From positions 50,493,751 to 50,557,750 of the forward strand of contig JAWZYU010000018.1 in assembly GCA_038380435.1 (NCBI GenBank): a stretch of DNA of 64,000 nucleotides, written 5' to 3'. How positions within the stretch are numbered: the first letter of the stretch is position 1; each line of letters begins with the position of its first letter. The translations under genes and the position numbers were made by a program. This DNA comes from Ryuthela nishihirai. Lineage: Eukaryota; Arthropoda; Arachnida; Araneae; Heptathelidae. Under the pieces are notes generated by a model. The model saw only the letters and a list, made by a program, of their open reading frames with translations. It was not told the DNA's origin and did no database searches. Below are positions 23,758 to 34,818 of this stretch, in pieces.

Positions 23758-25357
23758 CATTGTTTTAACCATTACGACCACATAACGACTTCTATTATTT
23801 ATTTTAGCTAAAAGAAATCAGGTTTGGAGTACAAAAGAAAGCAATTTGTCTGCACAAACGCATAAAGCCAATATCGATTTTCATTATACTAAATTCATTT
23901 GGATTTCTCAGACTGTAAATCGAGAGCAAACTAAGGAAGTACAGTGTGTTGCACAGGACAATACATGAACTGCACATTTTATAGTCGATGCATTATTTAC
24001 TAGTTATTCACAAAATCTAAATAGATTGACTTTAGTTTCTGTGTTCTGCGGTGCAAAATGCAAAAGAGGTTCCGCACCATTAAAAAAACAAAAAAGAAGT
24101 TAATCGGCTCCTAAAATTTGGATTCAAATTAGCACCACTGGATTTTGGAAGCTTCGAAGAAGAATTCGTGTAAGATTTAGAAAATTTTAATTGGTATCGT
24201 AGGAAAACGAAAACCCTTTTCTTTTTTACTTTATGTTAACAGTGAATGAATATATGGAAATTATATTTTCTAGAAAATGATTTTATCAAACAGAATACTC
24301 TTCGCATAAGGAAGTTTTCATAAGGAAGCAGATAAATCTTTCCAATAATGAAGGTCAAGTAAGTAGTTAATGGCATAAGAAGTTCATGAAGAAATTCTGA
24401 TAAATATTTTGTATATGATCGTTATTTAAACAAGGTAATACCATACTTATCTGAGCATAGAATAATAATGCTGAGCATTATTTAGCATAGTTATGGCATT
24501 AGCTTATTTTGGGATGCATATAATTGAATATAATCAGGAAATATAATTAAATATCAAAATTTGGTGACTTTGTATTATGAAAGTGAAAACTAAAAATGGA
24601 TGGATTATTTTCCGGAGGAAAATCAGCAGTTCTAATGCCAGATAGCGTTTATGATAAAAATTGTAATTTAAAAAATAACTACATAATGCATACTGCTCGT
24701 TACAATCGGATAAGTTTTCAACAAAAGTATATTTTTTGCAATATCATTTAATTCTTATCTCTGAATTGCAGTCGGTTCTTTTAGAGTAACACAGTACTGC
24801 ACAAGGCCATTAATGTTTGACTCATAGTTTTCATTTTGCTTGTAGCGTTTGACAGTCGAGTCACATTCTTATTCAAATGTGTTTTCGATAAAAATATGAA
24901 ATTAAAGTGATTCATGAATTATCTGCGATATAGTCAGCCACTCTTTGTATCTCCTCTTTTACCATAGTAATAAAACAAATTAAATGCTGGGTATTCATGT
25001 AAATGTCGACTGAATGTAATTTAAATTCTCAGGCCTTGAATAAAAATTAAACCAAATCGCTCGGTGTCGGTTAACATTATCCGAAAATTTGTCATTTACC
25101 TTAACGAAGTTTGCTCAAGGACTTTGAAGCAATTTGTAAGTGAAAATCGCATCACTTTAAAAAAGAAACAATTAGATAACCGGAATTTCTTCAAACTGAC
25201 ATCTGTTTTGAGTATTGTGATGAAAACGACCTACTGAATACTACGTTGAAAGCGTTTTTTGCTGGAGCTAGAGCATCAATCAGCGTCAGGTTTTAATTCT
25301 TTCGAGTGCATTTCAATATATTTATTTCGCAAACTTTAGCAATGAATCCTATAACAC
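23758..25357. other. No recognised feature
   Basis: 1.6 kb of AT-rich sequence with no motif-bearing frame, repeat unit or tRNA-like box recognised. Confidence 0.5.
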
Positions 25358-25359
25358 TA

Positions 25360-26624
25360 CGATGGGCGTTCGAAATGTTCTTGACATGCATCTGCAGAAC
25401 AAAAATCATTACACTTACCTCACCAAACTTTTACTGTCCTTCGAATTGCTCCCCTCCAGCCTCTACGCAAAGTTGAAGACGTCTATACCAATTGTGGAAC
25501 GTTTGGTGGTACTCCTTTTAGGGAATATTCTGCAACTCTGAATGAACGCATTTTGCAAAGTCTTGTATCCTTGAAAAATATATCCCAACAAGTTCATTTT
25601 TAATTTTTGGAATCCGCCAAAAATTACATGGTGCAAGATTGGGTGAACTTAGGAGGTGTAGCTGTTTGAATTTTTTCTGATACCAATAGGGGGTAATTTG
25701 CCAGGTTTTGTGAGCACTGGCATTGTCATGAAGAAGAAGAACGCTTGACACGCTTATTGTTGGATGCTGATCCTTCATCTCCTTAACCATTTTGGGCAAA
25801 ACAATGTTGGTATAGTATTGGCCATTTATAGTCATTTTTTCAGGTAAGGCGTCCACGGCTACCATTCCTTGAGAATTGAAACAAAATTGTGAATATCCTC
25901 TTGCCTGAGCTAAAGTCTTGTAGGAGGATTTGGACGCGGTTCTTCTTCTGCAACCCAAAAATGGTGTCCGATCTTTCTGGGAGTTGTATAGTAATAAAAC
26001 CACGTCTCATCACTTGTGACAATGTCGGTTAACCTTTGGGGCCACTAGGTTGAAACAGTGCGAGCATCTCTTTGCACGAGTCGACTCTAGCCCTTTTTGC
26101 TGTTCTGTCAGTTTGTGTGGTATCCATTTAGCACAAATCATTCAGAACTTTAAATGTTGATGAATAATTGTTTCCACAAAACCAATCGATACACTGACAT
26201 ATAAACTTAATAGCTGAATGGTGATGTGTGGAATTTCCTTAATGATTTCACTAACAGTAGCAATTGTACTCTCGTTCATTGCCTCCTTCGGTCTTCCTGT
26301 ACGAGGGAGGTTTTCGAAGCTCTGCCGTCCTTCTCGGAATTTGCGCATTCATCTCGTAACAGTGTTATATGAACAAGCATGAATCCCATATAAATCGGCA
26401 TGAAATTTTTTTCGCGTCGTCCCCAAGCTACATCTAAACTCCATAGGAATAACGCGCAGATTTCGGTATCTAATTTACTCGAAGAGAGAGATGATGATAC
26501 AGCCTTTGTTTTAGCACATAATAACATGTTTAGACAAGTTTACAAACTATCCATAGCTTTTTAACTTTGGAAGAACGAGTGCAAATTTACAGACACATGT
26601 TAATAACTATTTGAACGCCTTCCG
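25360..26624 (-). mobile_element. mariner transposon, full length, inactive
   Basis: The 1265-bp element is flanked by TA (25358-25359, 26625-26626). TIRs of ~35 bp: left cgatgggcgttcgaaatg…, right (reversed) cggaaggcgttcaaatag… . The encoded transposase is in pieces: N-terminal HTH region (26276-26527; FMPIYMGFMLVHITL), linker (26142-26348; RKFREGRQSFENLPRTGRPK, SIGFVETIIHQHLKF) and catalytic domain (25518-26003). The first Asp motif, SDETWF, is visible in a shifted frame near 26010, and the second is LLHDNASAH. In the last motif both Asp residues of the usual SPDLAPCDF are Asn (SPNLAPCNF). Frameshifts plus this loss make it inactive. Confidence 0.92.
25518..26003 (-). pseudogene. mariner transposase, catalytic-domain fragment
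   Basis: 161 codons open. It begins within the FYYY…TPRKI region of a mariner transposase (read here as LLLYNSQKDRTPFLGCR after a frameshift). It continues through MTINGQYYTNIVLPKM, the second catalytic Asp in LLLHDNASAHKT and the degenerate SPNLAPCNFWRIPKIKNEL to the C-terminus (AKCVHSELQNI). The Asp-to-Asn change at the D34D position would abolish activity. It is the longest surviving frame of the element at 25360-26624. Confidence 0.85.
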
Positions 26625-26647
26625 TAATAAGTGTTTCTCCTTTTCAG

Positions 26648-26758
26648 TTCTTTAACAGCTTCTTCAACGTCGCATCTGACGGGCGACGGCCTTTCCAAGC
26701 ACATCTGTGCCCCTTTCAGGCAAGAACAGAGTGTGGATTAGCGGGGGAAATCTCAACA
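26648..26758 (-). repeat. SINE-A fragment
   Basis: The reversed body blocks gacgggcgacggcctttcc, aagcacatctgtgcccc and aaatctcaac are recognisable. It lies 24 bp from the mariner end. Confidence 0.6.
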
Positions 26759-27158
26759 TAGCAGTAGCGTTTTGTTGCTGTAGGATCACACTTCCGCCAT
26801 ATATATATATGAAGCAGGTGCTATCCCCACATCCTTCTCCAAAAAACGAAAACCATCCCACTTTCTTATTATTATATACTGGATATTATTGGCCTAATCT
26901 CTAATTATATGTAAACCATCCCTCTTTTTCTCTTTTCTTCATTTAAAAAACTGGATAATAATGGCTGGTAAAGCAGCCCAATCGAAATCTTGTGAGACCT
27001 CAGAGCCTCGCCTAGAGTATGACGAAACTGGAACTGCGCATCGATATCATGACAATGACGTCTTTGCAAAATATATATATATTTTTTTTTATTTGCGACA
27101 TAAAGGACAGAGAAGAATCCTAGAAGCTACTCCTAGCTTTTTATAGGCTTTCTCATAC
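26759..27158. other. No recognised feature; unassigned frame at 26961-27146
   Basis: A plus-strand frame starts at an ATG in a fair context (ataatggctgg) and reads MAGKAAQSKSCETSEPRLEY before running into AT-repeat codons. No domain is recognised and no splice site is convincing. Two short AT microsatellites occur (26801, 27070). Confidence 0.3.
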
Positions 27159-27275
27159 AAGGACATGCCCTACTACGACCGAAGTCACTGCTGACCACTG
27201 TCTTAGTTAGAGCTAACACAACACACAAAGTTTGCCTTGCTGAAACAGTTGCTAGCTGCCTAACCACTATGCCAG
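27159..27275 (-). repeat. Possible third SINE-like repeat (SINE-C)
   Basis: Reversed, it starts with a tRNA-like tggcatagtggttaggcag and continues with caaggcaaactttgtgtgtt, gttagctctaactaa and cagtggtcag. The stretch at 40068-40185 on the plus strand matches it block for block (caggcaaacttgtgtgttc, ttagctttaactaatgcagt). No B box or TSD was found, so its identity as a SINE is tentative. Confidence 0.45.
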
Positions 27276-27539
27276 TTAAGGCTATTATATTGATAAGGTA
27301 ATAAAATATAATTATAGGAATGAAACTGATGACGACGTGACTTTTATCTTCCAGAGAAATTAAAATATTATTCAAGGATAATTGACATTTTAAGGAACGT
27401 TTATAGAAATTTCAGATGCGCCCAATAGAAATCAGTTCGAGCCCGAGCTTCGTCTGGCTATGCCCAACTGCTGCAGAGCTAGAGATGACTCGAACTGAAA
27501 ATAGCATATGCGATTTCAGTCTCCTAGGCTCTCATATTT

Positions 27540-27938
27540 GGGGCGGGGGTGGCTCAGTCGGTAGCGCGCCAGACTCGTAATCTGTAGTTCCCAAGTTCCA
27601 GTACGAGCTGGGTCAGCGTTGAGATTTATCTCCGCAAAATTCCCCGCCCTGCCCACGGTCAGTAGGGGACACCGATGGGCTTGGAAAGGCCGCCGTCCGT
27701 CGGATGGGACGTTAAGCCGTGGCCCCGTGTGCGGGAGAGCCATACCCTGTGCACGTTAAAGAACACGCTGGATGGCCTTGATGGGAGGCTACCATCTGTG
27801 TCCCAACAGCTGTTCCAGTGGGTCGCCTCCCCCAACCTTCTATGAGCCTTCGGGGTCCATGTGACCTGGCCATTTAGCCCATGGTGTGCAAAAAAGTGCC
27901 GCTCAGAGGTAAAAACAACCCAACCCAAAAACAACCCA
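27540..27938 (+). mobile_element. SINE-A, full length with TSD
   Basis: A complete copy in head-first orientation: ggggcgggggtggctcag (A box), caagttccag (decayed B box), the central gggacgttaagccg and gcacgttaaagaacacgc, and the 3' end aacaacccaacccaaaaac. The TSD is gctctcatattt (27528-27539) and gctcttatattt (27939-27950), one mismatch. It is the reference copy for the plus orientation. Confidence 0.93.
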
Positions 27939-27950
27939 GCTCTTATATTT

Positions 27951-29249
27951 TAAGTTTCTAATTTTTCGTAAAATTTCAAAGGAAAAAAGAAAAATGTATC
28001 AATTTTCATTATAATTTCACTTTTAATCGATTTTATTCATTTAAAATGGGTACTATTCAGCCTTAAATTGCTGAGCATTTTTTTCACTTTGTCATTAATG
28101 AATTACTTTTAGCACTTATAATCATATTACCTTTCGTGATTCTAATCAAACCTTTCATTATTCCTAAATTAAAACGTTATCATATTGTATTTTAATTTTT
28201 CAGTTTATACGAACTTATAGTATTTTTCGCTCGAAATATCATTAAGATTTTAATTTTGTGTTCAAATTATAATAATTGTTATTCTGAGGTTTAAAAACGG
28301 CTATAATATGAAGAAATAAAAAATGGTTACATATATTATGTTTTCTCCGTATATATTATGTTTTCTCAGTATATATATTATGTTTTACGATGTGCCAGAT
28401 AAATGTTTTCCCCTAATGAAGCTAGAGCTCAATAATTATCGAATGGTTGCTCAAAAACTGGGAAACTGGCGCCAAAACTGGTCTATAATGTGCAACGTTC
28501 TTAGAGAATTAAGATTTAATGACCCATGAGAACAAGATAATTATGCGAGGGTTTTACTAACAATTAGGCCCAGATATAGATATAAATAAGGGGAAGATCG
28601 AGTATGAACGGATTTCCAGTATAAAATTGTTACCTCTTTAACAACACTTGGAAAATAAGTAAAATTTTATGTATTATGTGTGTGTGTGTGAAGCAGTGGC
28701 AGTCTATCCAAAGAATCATTTAAATCACTGCTTGTCTATCCATAGTAAAGCTACTTTTAAAATATTTAAAAAAACGAAAACTATTATAAACTTAAAAATG
28801 AAATTAATATATTTAATTTTCGCCATTTAAATATATTTTGCAGCCTCTGTTTGCCTTCGTACCAGAGTTCTCCAGCGAGAGTCTAAAGCAACCTCGAACT
28901 GGCTTCTGAAGTGTTCATATGGCTGGAGGATGAGAGAGTAGACAAAGAAGAGAAGATGTTTGTGTACCGAATGGCGGTAAAAATAAGCAAAATTTTAACT
29001 GTTTTTGACTGCAGCGGAATATTTCGACCAATGAAAGAATAGAACGGTGAGAGTTCAACCTATCGTTCTTGGCGGTTGATGCTACAATGATAATATACAT
29101 TTTGCACGATTAAAAAGTATTAAAACCATGAATTTAATGCAAAACAATATTATTTGGATGTGGAGCCTTTCACCCTACCACCACACCACTCCATTTTCAA
29201 AGTTGCTTGCCTAGCTCCCGATATCACCAATAGCCATTAATGTTTAATA
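27951..29249. other. No recognised feature; short tandem word at 28325-28390
   Basis: AT-rich. At 28325-28390 the word tatattatgtttt recurs three to four times. A (tg)n run occurs at 28677-28690. No gene was recognised. Confidence 0.5.
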
Positions 29250-29310
29250 TTTTCCCCTCCACTTTGGTTACTAGCATTTTAAGGGGGGGGGGGCATGCCC
29301 CCTACCCAAA
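29250..29310 (+). repeat. H1 MITE fragment
   Basis: cccctcca(c)ttt, ttactagcatttt, a G run and catgccccct correspond to the 3' half of H1. The terminal ggccctg is lost. A run of about a dozen G bases lies at 29283. Confidence 0.45.
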
Positions 29311-29354
29311 CCATATCTGAGCTTGCTAGTAATGAACTTATTTCACAAAAATCC

Positions 29355-29667
29355 ATATCTCCGCTAACCCCCCCACCCTTGAAAACACCCCCCAGAAAAG
29401 GGACACCGATGGGATTGGGCCACCATCCGTCGTATTGGACGTGAAGCTGTGGTCCGTGTGGGCAAGAGGCATACCCTGTGTACGCTAAAGAACAAGTTGT
29501 ATGGCCTTGATGCTTGACGGGAGGTTTCCATCTGCCTCCTAACAATGCCTGTCTACTGGGTCCCTTTCATCCAACCTTCTTTGAGCCCTTGGGGGTCCTT
29601 GTGACCTGATCATTTAGCCCATTTGGCGCAAAAAAAGTGCAGCTCAGAGGTAAATCAACCCAACCCA
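29355..29667 (+). repeat. SINE-A copy, head-less
   Basis: It starts in the tatctccgc block and continues through gggacaccgatgggattgg, gtcgtattggacgtgaagc, acgctaaagaacaag and gggtccttgtgacctgatc to the 3' end taaatcaacccaaccca. A small insertion (tgcttgacgg) is present near 29511. Confidence 0.85.
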
Positions 29668-30682
29668 GTCAGAAAATCCTGCTTTAAAATTCATTTCCCT
29701 TTGACTTAATATGGGAATACAGTGTTCATTTTCGCTTATCGAAAGGCTGTTTTTCGTCCCTCCCTATTTCTTCCAGGCAAAAGAATATTAAACCGCCAAG
29801 GGCCATTTGACCTCCGTAAGTGATGCGGAATGTGTTTTGCATACGTCTGCGTCAAGGAGAAGTAGGACACCCTTGACTGTAACCGGAAAACGATCTCAGA
29901 CGTCATTGCTATAATGACGTCACAGGTTGTTGCTTCGATTCAATGGCTTTGCTTCTGATCGGAATTATCTGATGACCTTCCTAATACGTGGGCATTTCAT
30001 TAAGAGTGAAAGACTCAATCATAGATTAATAAAAAGGCTATTCTGATGTCGTTTATCTTATCTCTATTAACTTTCGATATGATTCTTGTGAAGTTCTAAA
30101 CAATATGTGACAAGAAAGCGAAATCAGGACACGAAAAAGCAATTAGGATTCATAATGGGTTTTATTTATATTTATAATGGGTTTGTTGAAGGAAAAACAA
30201 AGGTGGATAGATAGGTTTTCTTTGACGGCTTAATGTAAAGAACTATATTCCAGATTTTACACTTCATGGTACAATCTCGTTTTAGTTATCATCATCATTG
30301 ATCCGAATAAAGCATTATAGGATATACAGCACATAAATGATGTGAGCCACATCTGGACTCTGAATAAGAGACGGAGAAATAAATAACATGTAAAAATAGA
30401 TAATTTGCTATAATACAGTTTTCAAAGCGAAATTTAAAATTCTGGACACGTTCATTTTAAATCATAGCTTTAAACCAAAATTCTTTGAATATATATGTAT
30501 ATATTTATACACATAATATTCTTAAGCAACTATAAACTGCAGAGATATAACTCTTTAATTTCGTTCACCATATACATTTATTACGAACATTTCGTTCTAA
30601 GTCTATCCGTTTTCACTAAGACTTAGAAACATTGTTCTTAACTCTTTTCACATATTTTCTGTTCTCTATTTGAACGCCATAA
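29668..30682. other. No recognised feature
   Basis: No motif-bearing frame. A short duplicated word (ataatgggttt) occurs at 30154-30185. Nothing else was identified. Confidence 0.5.
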
Positions 30683-30752
30683 GTGTGGCCAGACGTCGCC
30701 TTTTTTCCGGGAACAGTCCCCGGAAGTATCCCCGGAATATATTTTTAGTTAT
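30683..30752. repeat. Fragment of a GGGTGACCAGA-type MITE
   Basis: tgtggccagacgtcgcc followed by ttttttccgggaacagtcc resembles one end of the widespread short palindromic elements whose termini read ggtgaccagatgtcc. No partner end is present. Confidence 0.35.
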
Positions 30753-30913
30753 TTTTTTTTAAGAATCAAATTAACTGTACATCATGAGCAGATCTTTTAT
30801 TAATATAATAGTAGTAGCAACACTGTTATGAAAACACTCTGTCGGTAATGCAGGCGACTTAAAAATTGAGGCTAGAATTTTAAAATGAAAGTAGCCAATT
30901 GCGAGCTGGCAAT

Positions 30914-31025
30914 CTAGGGTGATCAGATGTCCGCGGAAAACAGAGATATTTGATCACCATAGTTTGACAATTCGCGCCTGAATATTTAAAAGTCCCCTGA
31001 TCTTCTGTGAATCTGGTCACCCTAG
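30914..31025. mobile_element. 112-bp MITE with ctagggtgaycagat ends
   Basis: Left end ctagggtgatcagat and right end atctggtcaccctag are inverted repeats of about 15 bp with one mismatch. The interior is AT-rich and partly self-complementary. The outer ctag may be either target duplication or TIR. The minus-strand frame running across it (30880-31182) is not supported as a gene. Confidence 0.7.
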
Positions 31026-31728
31026 AACAACATGCCAATCCCACGCAATCTCTATTAGCATAAGATACTTCGTAAATGCTGTTTATGGCTCGCCTAAACT
31101 CTTCATTCTTAACATAAACCACTTGATGGCCAATGAAGGCATCTACTCCCCTGCCATCTTGCTTACCACGAATCCAAGCCACTTACTGCCAAGTCCGGAT
31201 CTAGAAATAAATTTACCAGAGAAGGGAGAGTGACTTGATCAAGCTGGTATGCCATTCCGTGTATAATCCCTTTAGCACTCTTTAAAAACGATCTTGAGAA
31301 AATGTTTGAAATATGCAATTTATATTGTGATATCTATGACACTATATCAGTTCCATTCATTATTATGTGAACTCTTGCTCCTTTACTAGATCGTAAACAT
31401 TGATTCGTGAAAAGGGTTAGGCTGCATTACTCGTATGAGTAAATATTGCAACTATTTATAAAACTAAAAGTGTTACCTGATGCGTTTCCCCCAGTGTTAC
31501 ACGGTGTAAAAAGTTTGCCTTATCTTCACACAAAAAATTTAAAAATTCATACTTTTTTTCTTGAGTTTTTTTTTTATTTCCATTACTTACAAGTGATTTT
31601 ATACCTTCCACATTTTATCCAAGAAAAGTATAAAGTGAAAACAATGCAATGATGAAATGATGTACAAAGTAAAAATCGACTCAGTTTCCCCAGATATCAA
31701 TCCAGTCGACTTTTGTCTTAAGTGGGAC
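31026..31728. other. No recognised feature
   Basis: Sequence between the MITE and the RTE tail, with no supported gene. Confidence 0.5.

Positions 31729-31797
<69 letters not shown>
31729..31797. repeat. (TCA)23 microsatellite, the RTE 3' tail
   Basis: Sixty-nine bases of uninterrupted TCA, i.e. TGA on the RTE strand, lie exactly at the 3' end of the RTE copy. Trinucleotide tails are typical of RTE-clade elements. Poly-Ser, poly-Ile and poly-Asp frames over this stretch are artefacts. Confidence 0.95.
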
Positions 31798-31809
31798 AGC
31801 AGCCATGGG

Positions 31810-32289
31810 CTACGGAGGTCCAACCAGACCGTGCAAATAAGTTCTCCAAGCAAGTCGATCCTGAGCTACATCTACTGCATCTGGCCACTGCACACCAATT
31901 CTAACAAGGTCCTGTTTCACATTGTCTGCCCACCGCATCCTAGGTCTCCCCTTCTTTCTGAGGCCTTTAGGCACACTGTTCATAACCCTATTCGCCAATC
32001 TATAATTATTCATACGGGCAACATGGCCAAACCAACGGAGTCTCTCTCTGCACAATATGCTGCTTAAAGGGGGTTGCAAACTCCTTTGCCTAACCTCATC
32101 ATTAGTTACAAAGTTGAACCACCTAATGCCCAAGATACTGCGTAAACATCTGGAATCAAAAGCATCTAGTTTCCTGTTATCTTGTTTACAAAGTGTCCAC
32201 GTTTCACTACCATAACTAACCCTAGAAAGAACTAAACTATTATACAGTCTAATTTTAGTCTTTAGGTGTATACGCCTATTTCTCCACAC
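31810..32289 (-). pseudogene. RTE C-terminal domain
   Basis: 159 codons following the YADD domain: RRIHLKTKIRLYNSLVLSRV, YGSETWTL, LRSILGIRWFNFVTNDEVRQ, RERLRWFGHVARMNNYRLAN, then GLRKKGRPRMRWADNVKQDL, stopping 12 bp before the trinucleotide tail. The region is characteristic of RTE-like and related elements; its function is thought to be RNA or target binding. Confidence 0.88.
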
Positions 32290-32292
32290 TCT

Positions 32293-32691
32293 TCATAGAT
32301 TCTTAAAAGTCCCGGCAGCAATCCCTATTCGTCTGTTAATCTCATGCCGCACATCACCATTATCTGTTACATAGCTCCCAAGATAATTAAACTGTGACAC
32401 CTGCTCAACACTGCAACCATTCAGATTAACTGAATCACAGCCTGCCTGACCAATTTTCATCACTTTAGTTTTCTCTCTGTTTATAACCAAACCTACTCTA
32501 CTACCAGTCTCATCAACAGCTCGAATGAAAGAGTTCATCTCATCAACATCATTTGCCAGAAGGGCTAAATCATCAGCATAATCTAAATCAGAAATTTTTG
32601 TATCGCCAGCCCATTTAAGGCCAAAATCTTTCCCTTGAAGTGAATTTCGCATAATATAATCAATAACCAAACTAAAGAGAAAAGGATACAA
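32293..32691 (-). pseudogene. RTE reverse transcriptase, catalytic YADD part
   Basis: It starts in FLFSLVIDYIMRN, includes ISDLDYADDLALLA (motif C, YADD), VGLVINREKTKVM (motif D/E region) and QFNYLGSYVTDNGDVRHEI, and stops at a TGA where the copy at 53271-53663 has Trp (FKNLWRVWRN). The catalytic Asp pair is intact. Confidence 0.9.
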
Positions 32692-33248
32692 AATGCACCC
32701 TTTCGAACACTAGAAGTAATGCTAAACCAATTGCTACAAGCCATACCAACTCTCACACATGACTCAGTGTTATTATAGAGAGCCTTCATTATGTTAACTA
32801 ACTTGTCTGGTATACCATATAATTTCACAATCAACCACAAATTATGACGATCAACAGAATCGAAAGCCTTTTTAAAATCAACAAAGCTAGCAACCAAAGG
32901 TTTCTGAAACTCTAAACATTTCTCAAGAATCTGCCTAAGTGAAAATATCTGATCCACACATCCCCTACCACTTCTGAATCCACATTGCTCATCACGCAAT
33001 TGACTGTCAACCAGATTCTTAATTCTATTAAGCACAATCATGGAAAGAACTTTACCTGGAACAGAGAGTAGGCTAATACCCCTATAGTTATCACAAGAAC
33101 TGCGATCACCTTTTTTGAAAATAGGGATAACAATAGCTCTGGTAAAATCCTTAGGAACCATGCCTTTATCATAAAAGATATTCAGAATTTCAGTCATCCA
33201 AGTGGTAACCGAAACATTCCCATTACTACATTTCCGTAGTAATTTCAT
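32583..33248 (-). pseudogene. RTE reverse transcriptase, N-terminal part
   Basis: RT motifs occur in order: IVIPIFKKGDRSSCDNYRGI, SVPGKVLSMIVLNRI, DEQCGFRSGRGCVDQIFSL, and FVDFKKAFDSVDR (motif A with the catalytic Asp). It ends with ITSSVRKGAFCILF, where a one-base deletion replaces the expected GVRQGC.LSP motif and shifts the frame. Confidence 0.9.
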
Positions 33249-33957
33249 CTACCCCTGGGGATTTATGAAGTTTAAGTTTAGAAACAGCCAAAATAACTTC
33301 AGATTGTGTTATAGGGCCAACATTAAAGCCACCAATGCATCTATCATCATTGCAAACAATGGGAATAGAACTAACTGCATTGTTTAGAACATCACTGAAA
33401 TGCTCAGCCCACCTAGCCATGACAGAATCCTCACCTTCTATAACCTTACCTTGTTTATCCTTCAATCCCTGTATACCTGTCCGTTTTCTACCACACAAAA
33501 CATTAACTATCTGGTACAGCTCTCTGCTGTTGTGCTGTCTAACTGCTTCCTCGGCTTTGTCAGCCAAACCATCAAGCCAAAGATTCTTATCAGCAGCTAA
33601 CTGATCTTTTACACGTTTATTAAGGTCTCTGTAATGCTTTCTATTAGGACTAGTAGAGTATTGATTAAGGACATTCCTGCAGTTCTTTCTTTCCGAAATA
33701 AGCTCAAGTGCCTTATCACTCAGATAATTCTGTTTCTTTTGCTCCTTTTTTCCTAAAAGAGTACTGTTAGTGTCCAAAAAAGCCTGTTTAAAATGATCCC
33801 ATTCTTCCTCAACTTCAGTAGTAAGCATACCATGACTGTCATAATGACTAAGTAACCTATCATGGTAAGCTATGGCTATAACTGGGTCTTTCAGAGCTTC
33901 AGTATTAAAAGCAATTTTTTTAACCCTAGCACAACACTTTTTAAGTTTAAGTTGCAA
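33226..33957 (-). pseudogene. RTE linker between endonuclease and reverse transcriptase
   Basis: 243 codons rich in charged residues and with coiled-coil-like character (LQLKLKKCCARVKK, EEEWDHFKQAFLDTN, KNLWLDGLADKAEEAVRQH), followed by the pre-RT segment (RWAEHFSDVLN, KLKLHKSPGVDEITTEM). The frame joins the endonuclease frame upstream through a single stop. It is cut off at 33226 by an indel just where the RT begins. Confidence 0.82.
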
Positions 33958-34032
33958 GACACTTTTAACTAGGTAATGGTCAGATCCAATTTCAGCTCCC
34001 CTATATGCCCTGGTATTTCTAACAGAACTAGC

Positions 34033-34818
34033 CTATTTGCTGTTAATTAATATATAATCAATCATATTCCTATGCAGCCCATCAGGTGAAACCCATGTGT
34101 ACTTATGTATGTCGCGGTGTTTGTAATATGTGTTAGTTATTCTGAAACCATTGAGTTTACTTACCTGTAGGAGACGTTGCCCATTTCCATTGCAGCTACC
34201 AATACCAAAAGGGCCAATCACCCCTCCCCAAAGGTCAGAGTCAGTACCAACTTTGGCATTGAAGTCACCTAGAACAAGGGTAATATCTCCTTTCTTGACA
34301 GAATTCAAAATATCCTGAAGTTGTTCATAAAACCTATCCTTCTCATCCTCATCGGCATCCTCAGTGGGGGCATAACAGCAGATAACATTCAGGTCTTTAA
34401 CACTTGTCTGAAATTTTTCTGTAAGAAACCTTTCATTAATGCACTTATATCCTAGAAGAGCATCACTAGCGTGTCTGCTGAGAAGCAGTCCCACGCCTTG
34501 GTGATGCTTATTGTCGTCCCTCCCTGAAAAGAGAAATTTAAGATTATTTTTAAGAATCTGACCTTTATCTCTCCATCTGGTCTCTTGCAAGCCGAGAATA
34601 TCTAAATTATAATGGTGGAATTCTTGTGTGAGGACATCAAGAGAAAAAGCTCTGTGCAGAGTCCTCACATTCCAACTACCTATGGAGAGAAAATGGTTAG
34701 TAGGATGTTTAAAGAAACTATGTTTATTGAGAGAGGGAATGCCAACAATATCAAACAGCCCCCTAATCGCAGACATGGGGCAAAGACCCGTTCCCTCACC
34801 ACTAAAGGCTGAAGCCAT
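34033..34818 (-). pseudogene. RTE endonuclease domain
   Basis: This is the EEP-family endonuclease that nicks target DNA to prime reverse transcription. The frame opens at MASAFSGEGTGLC, and the domain proper starts at SIGSWNVRTLH (about residue 46). It continues with ILGLQETRW (the metal-binding Glu), VICCYAPTE, LVLGDFNAKVG, WVSPDG and MIDYILI. It ends at a TAG that replaces the Trp codon seen in the copy at 58802-59149 (INRKWASSVRN). Beyond that stop the same frame continues with GSDHYLV, the terminal His motif, so only one nonsense change separates it from the linker. Confidence 0.88.

Noticed and set aside
27905..27938. Telomere-like CCCAA repeats
   Set aside because: Only two units, always at the 3' end of SINE-A; arthropod telomeres are usually CCTAA/TTAGG.
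30880..31182. 100-codon minus-strand frame
   Set aside because: It runs through a palindromic MITE and has no motif outside it.
31657..32067. Plus-strand frame with 25 consecutive Ser codons, and matching poly-Ile and poly-Asp frames
   Set aside because: They are readings of the (TCA)n tail of the RTE copy, not genes.
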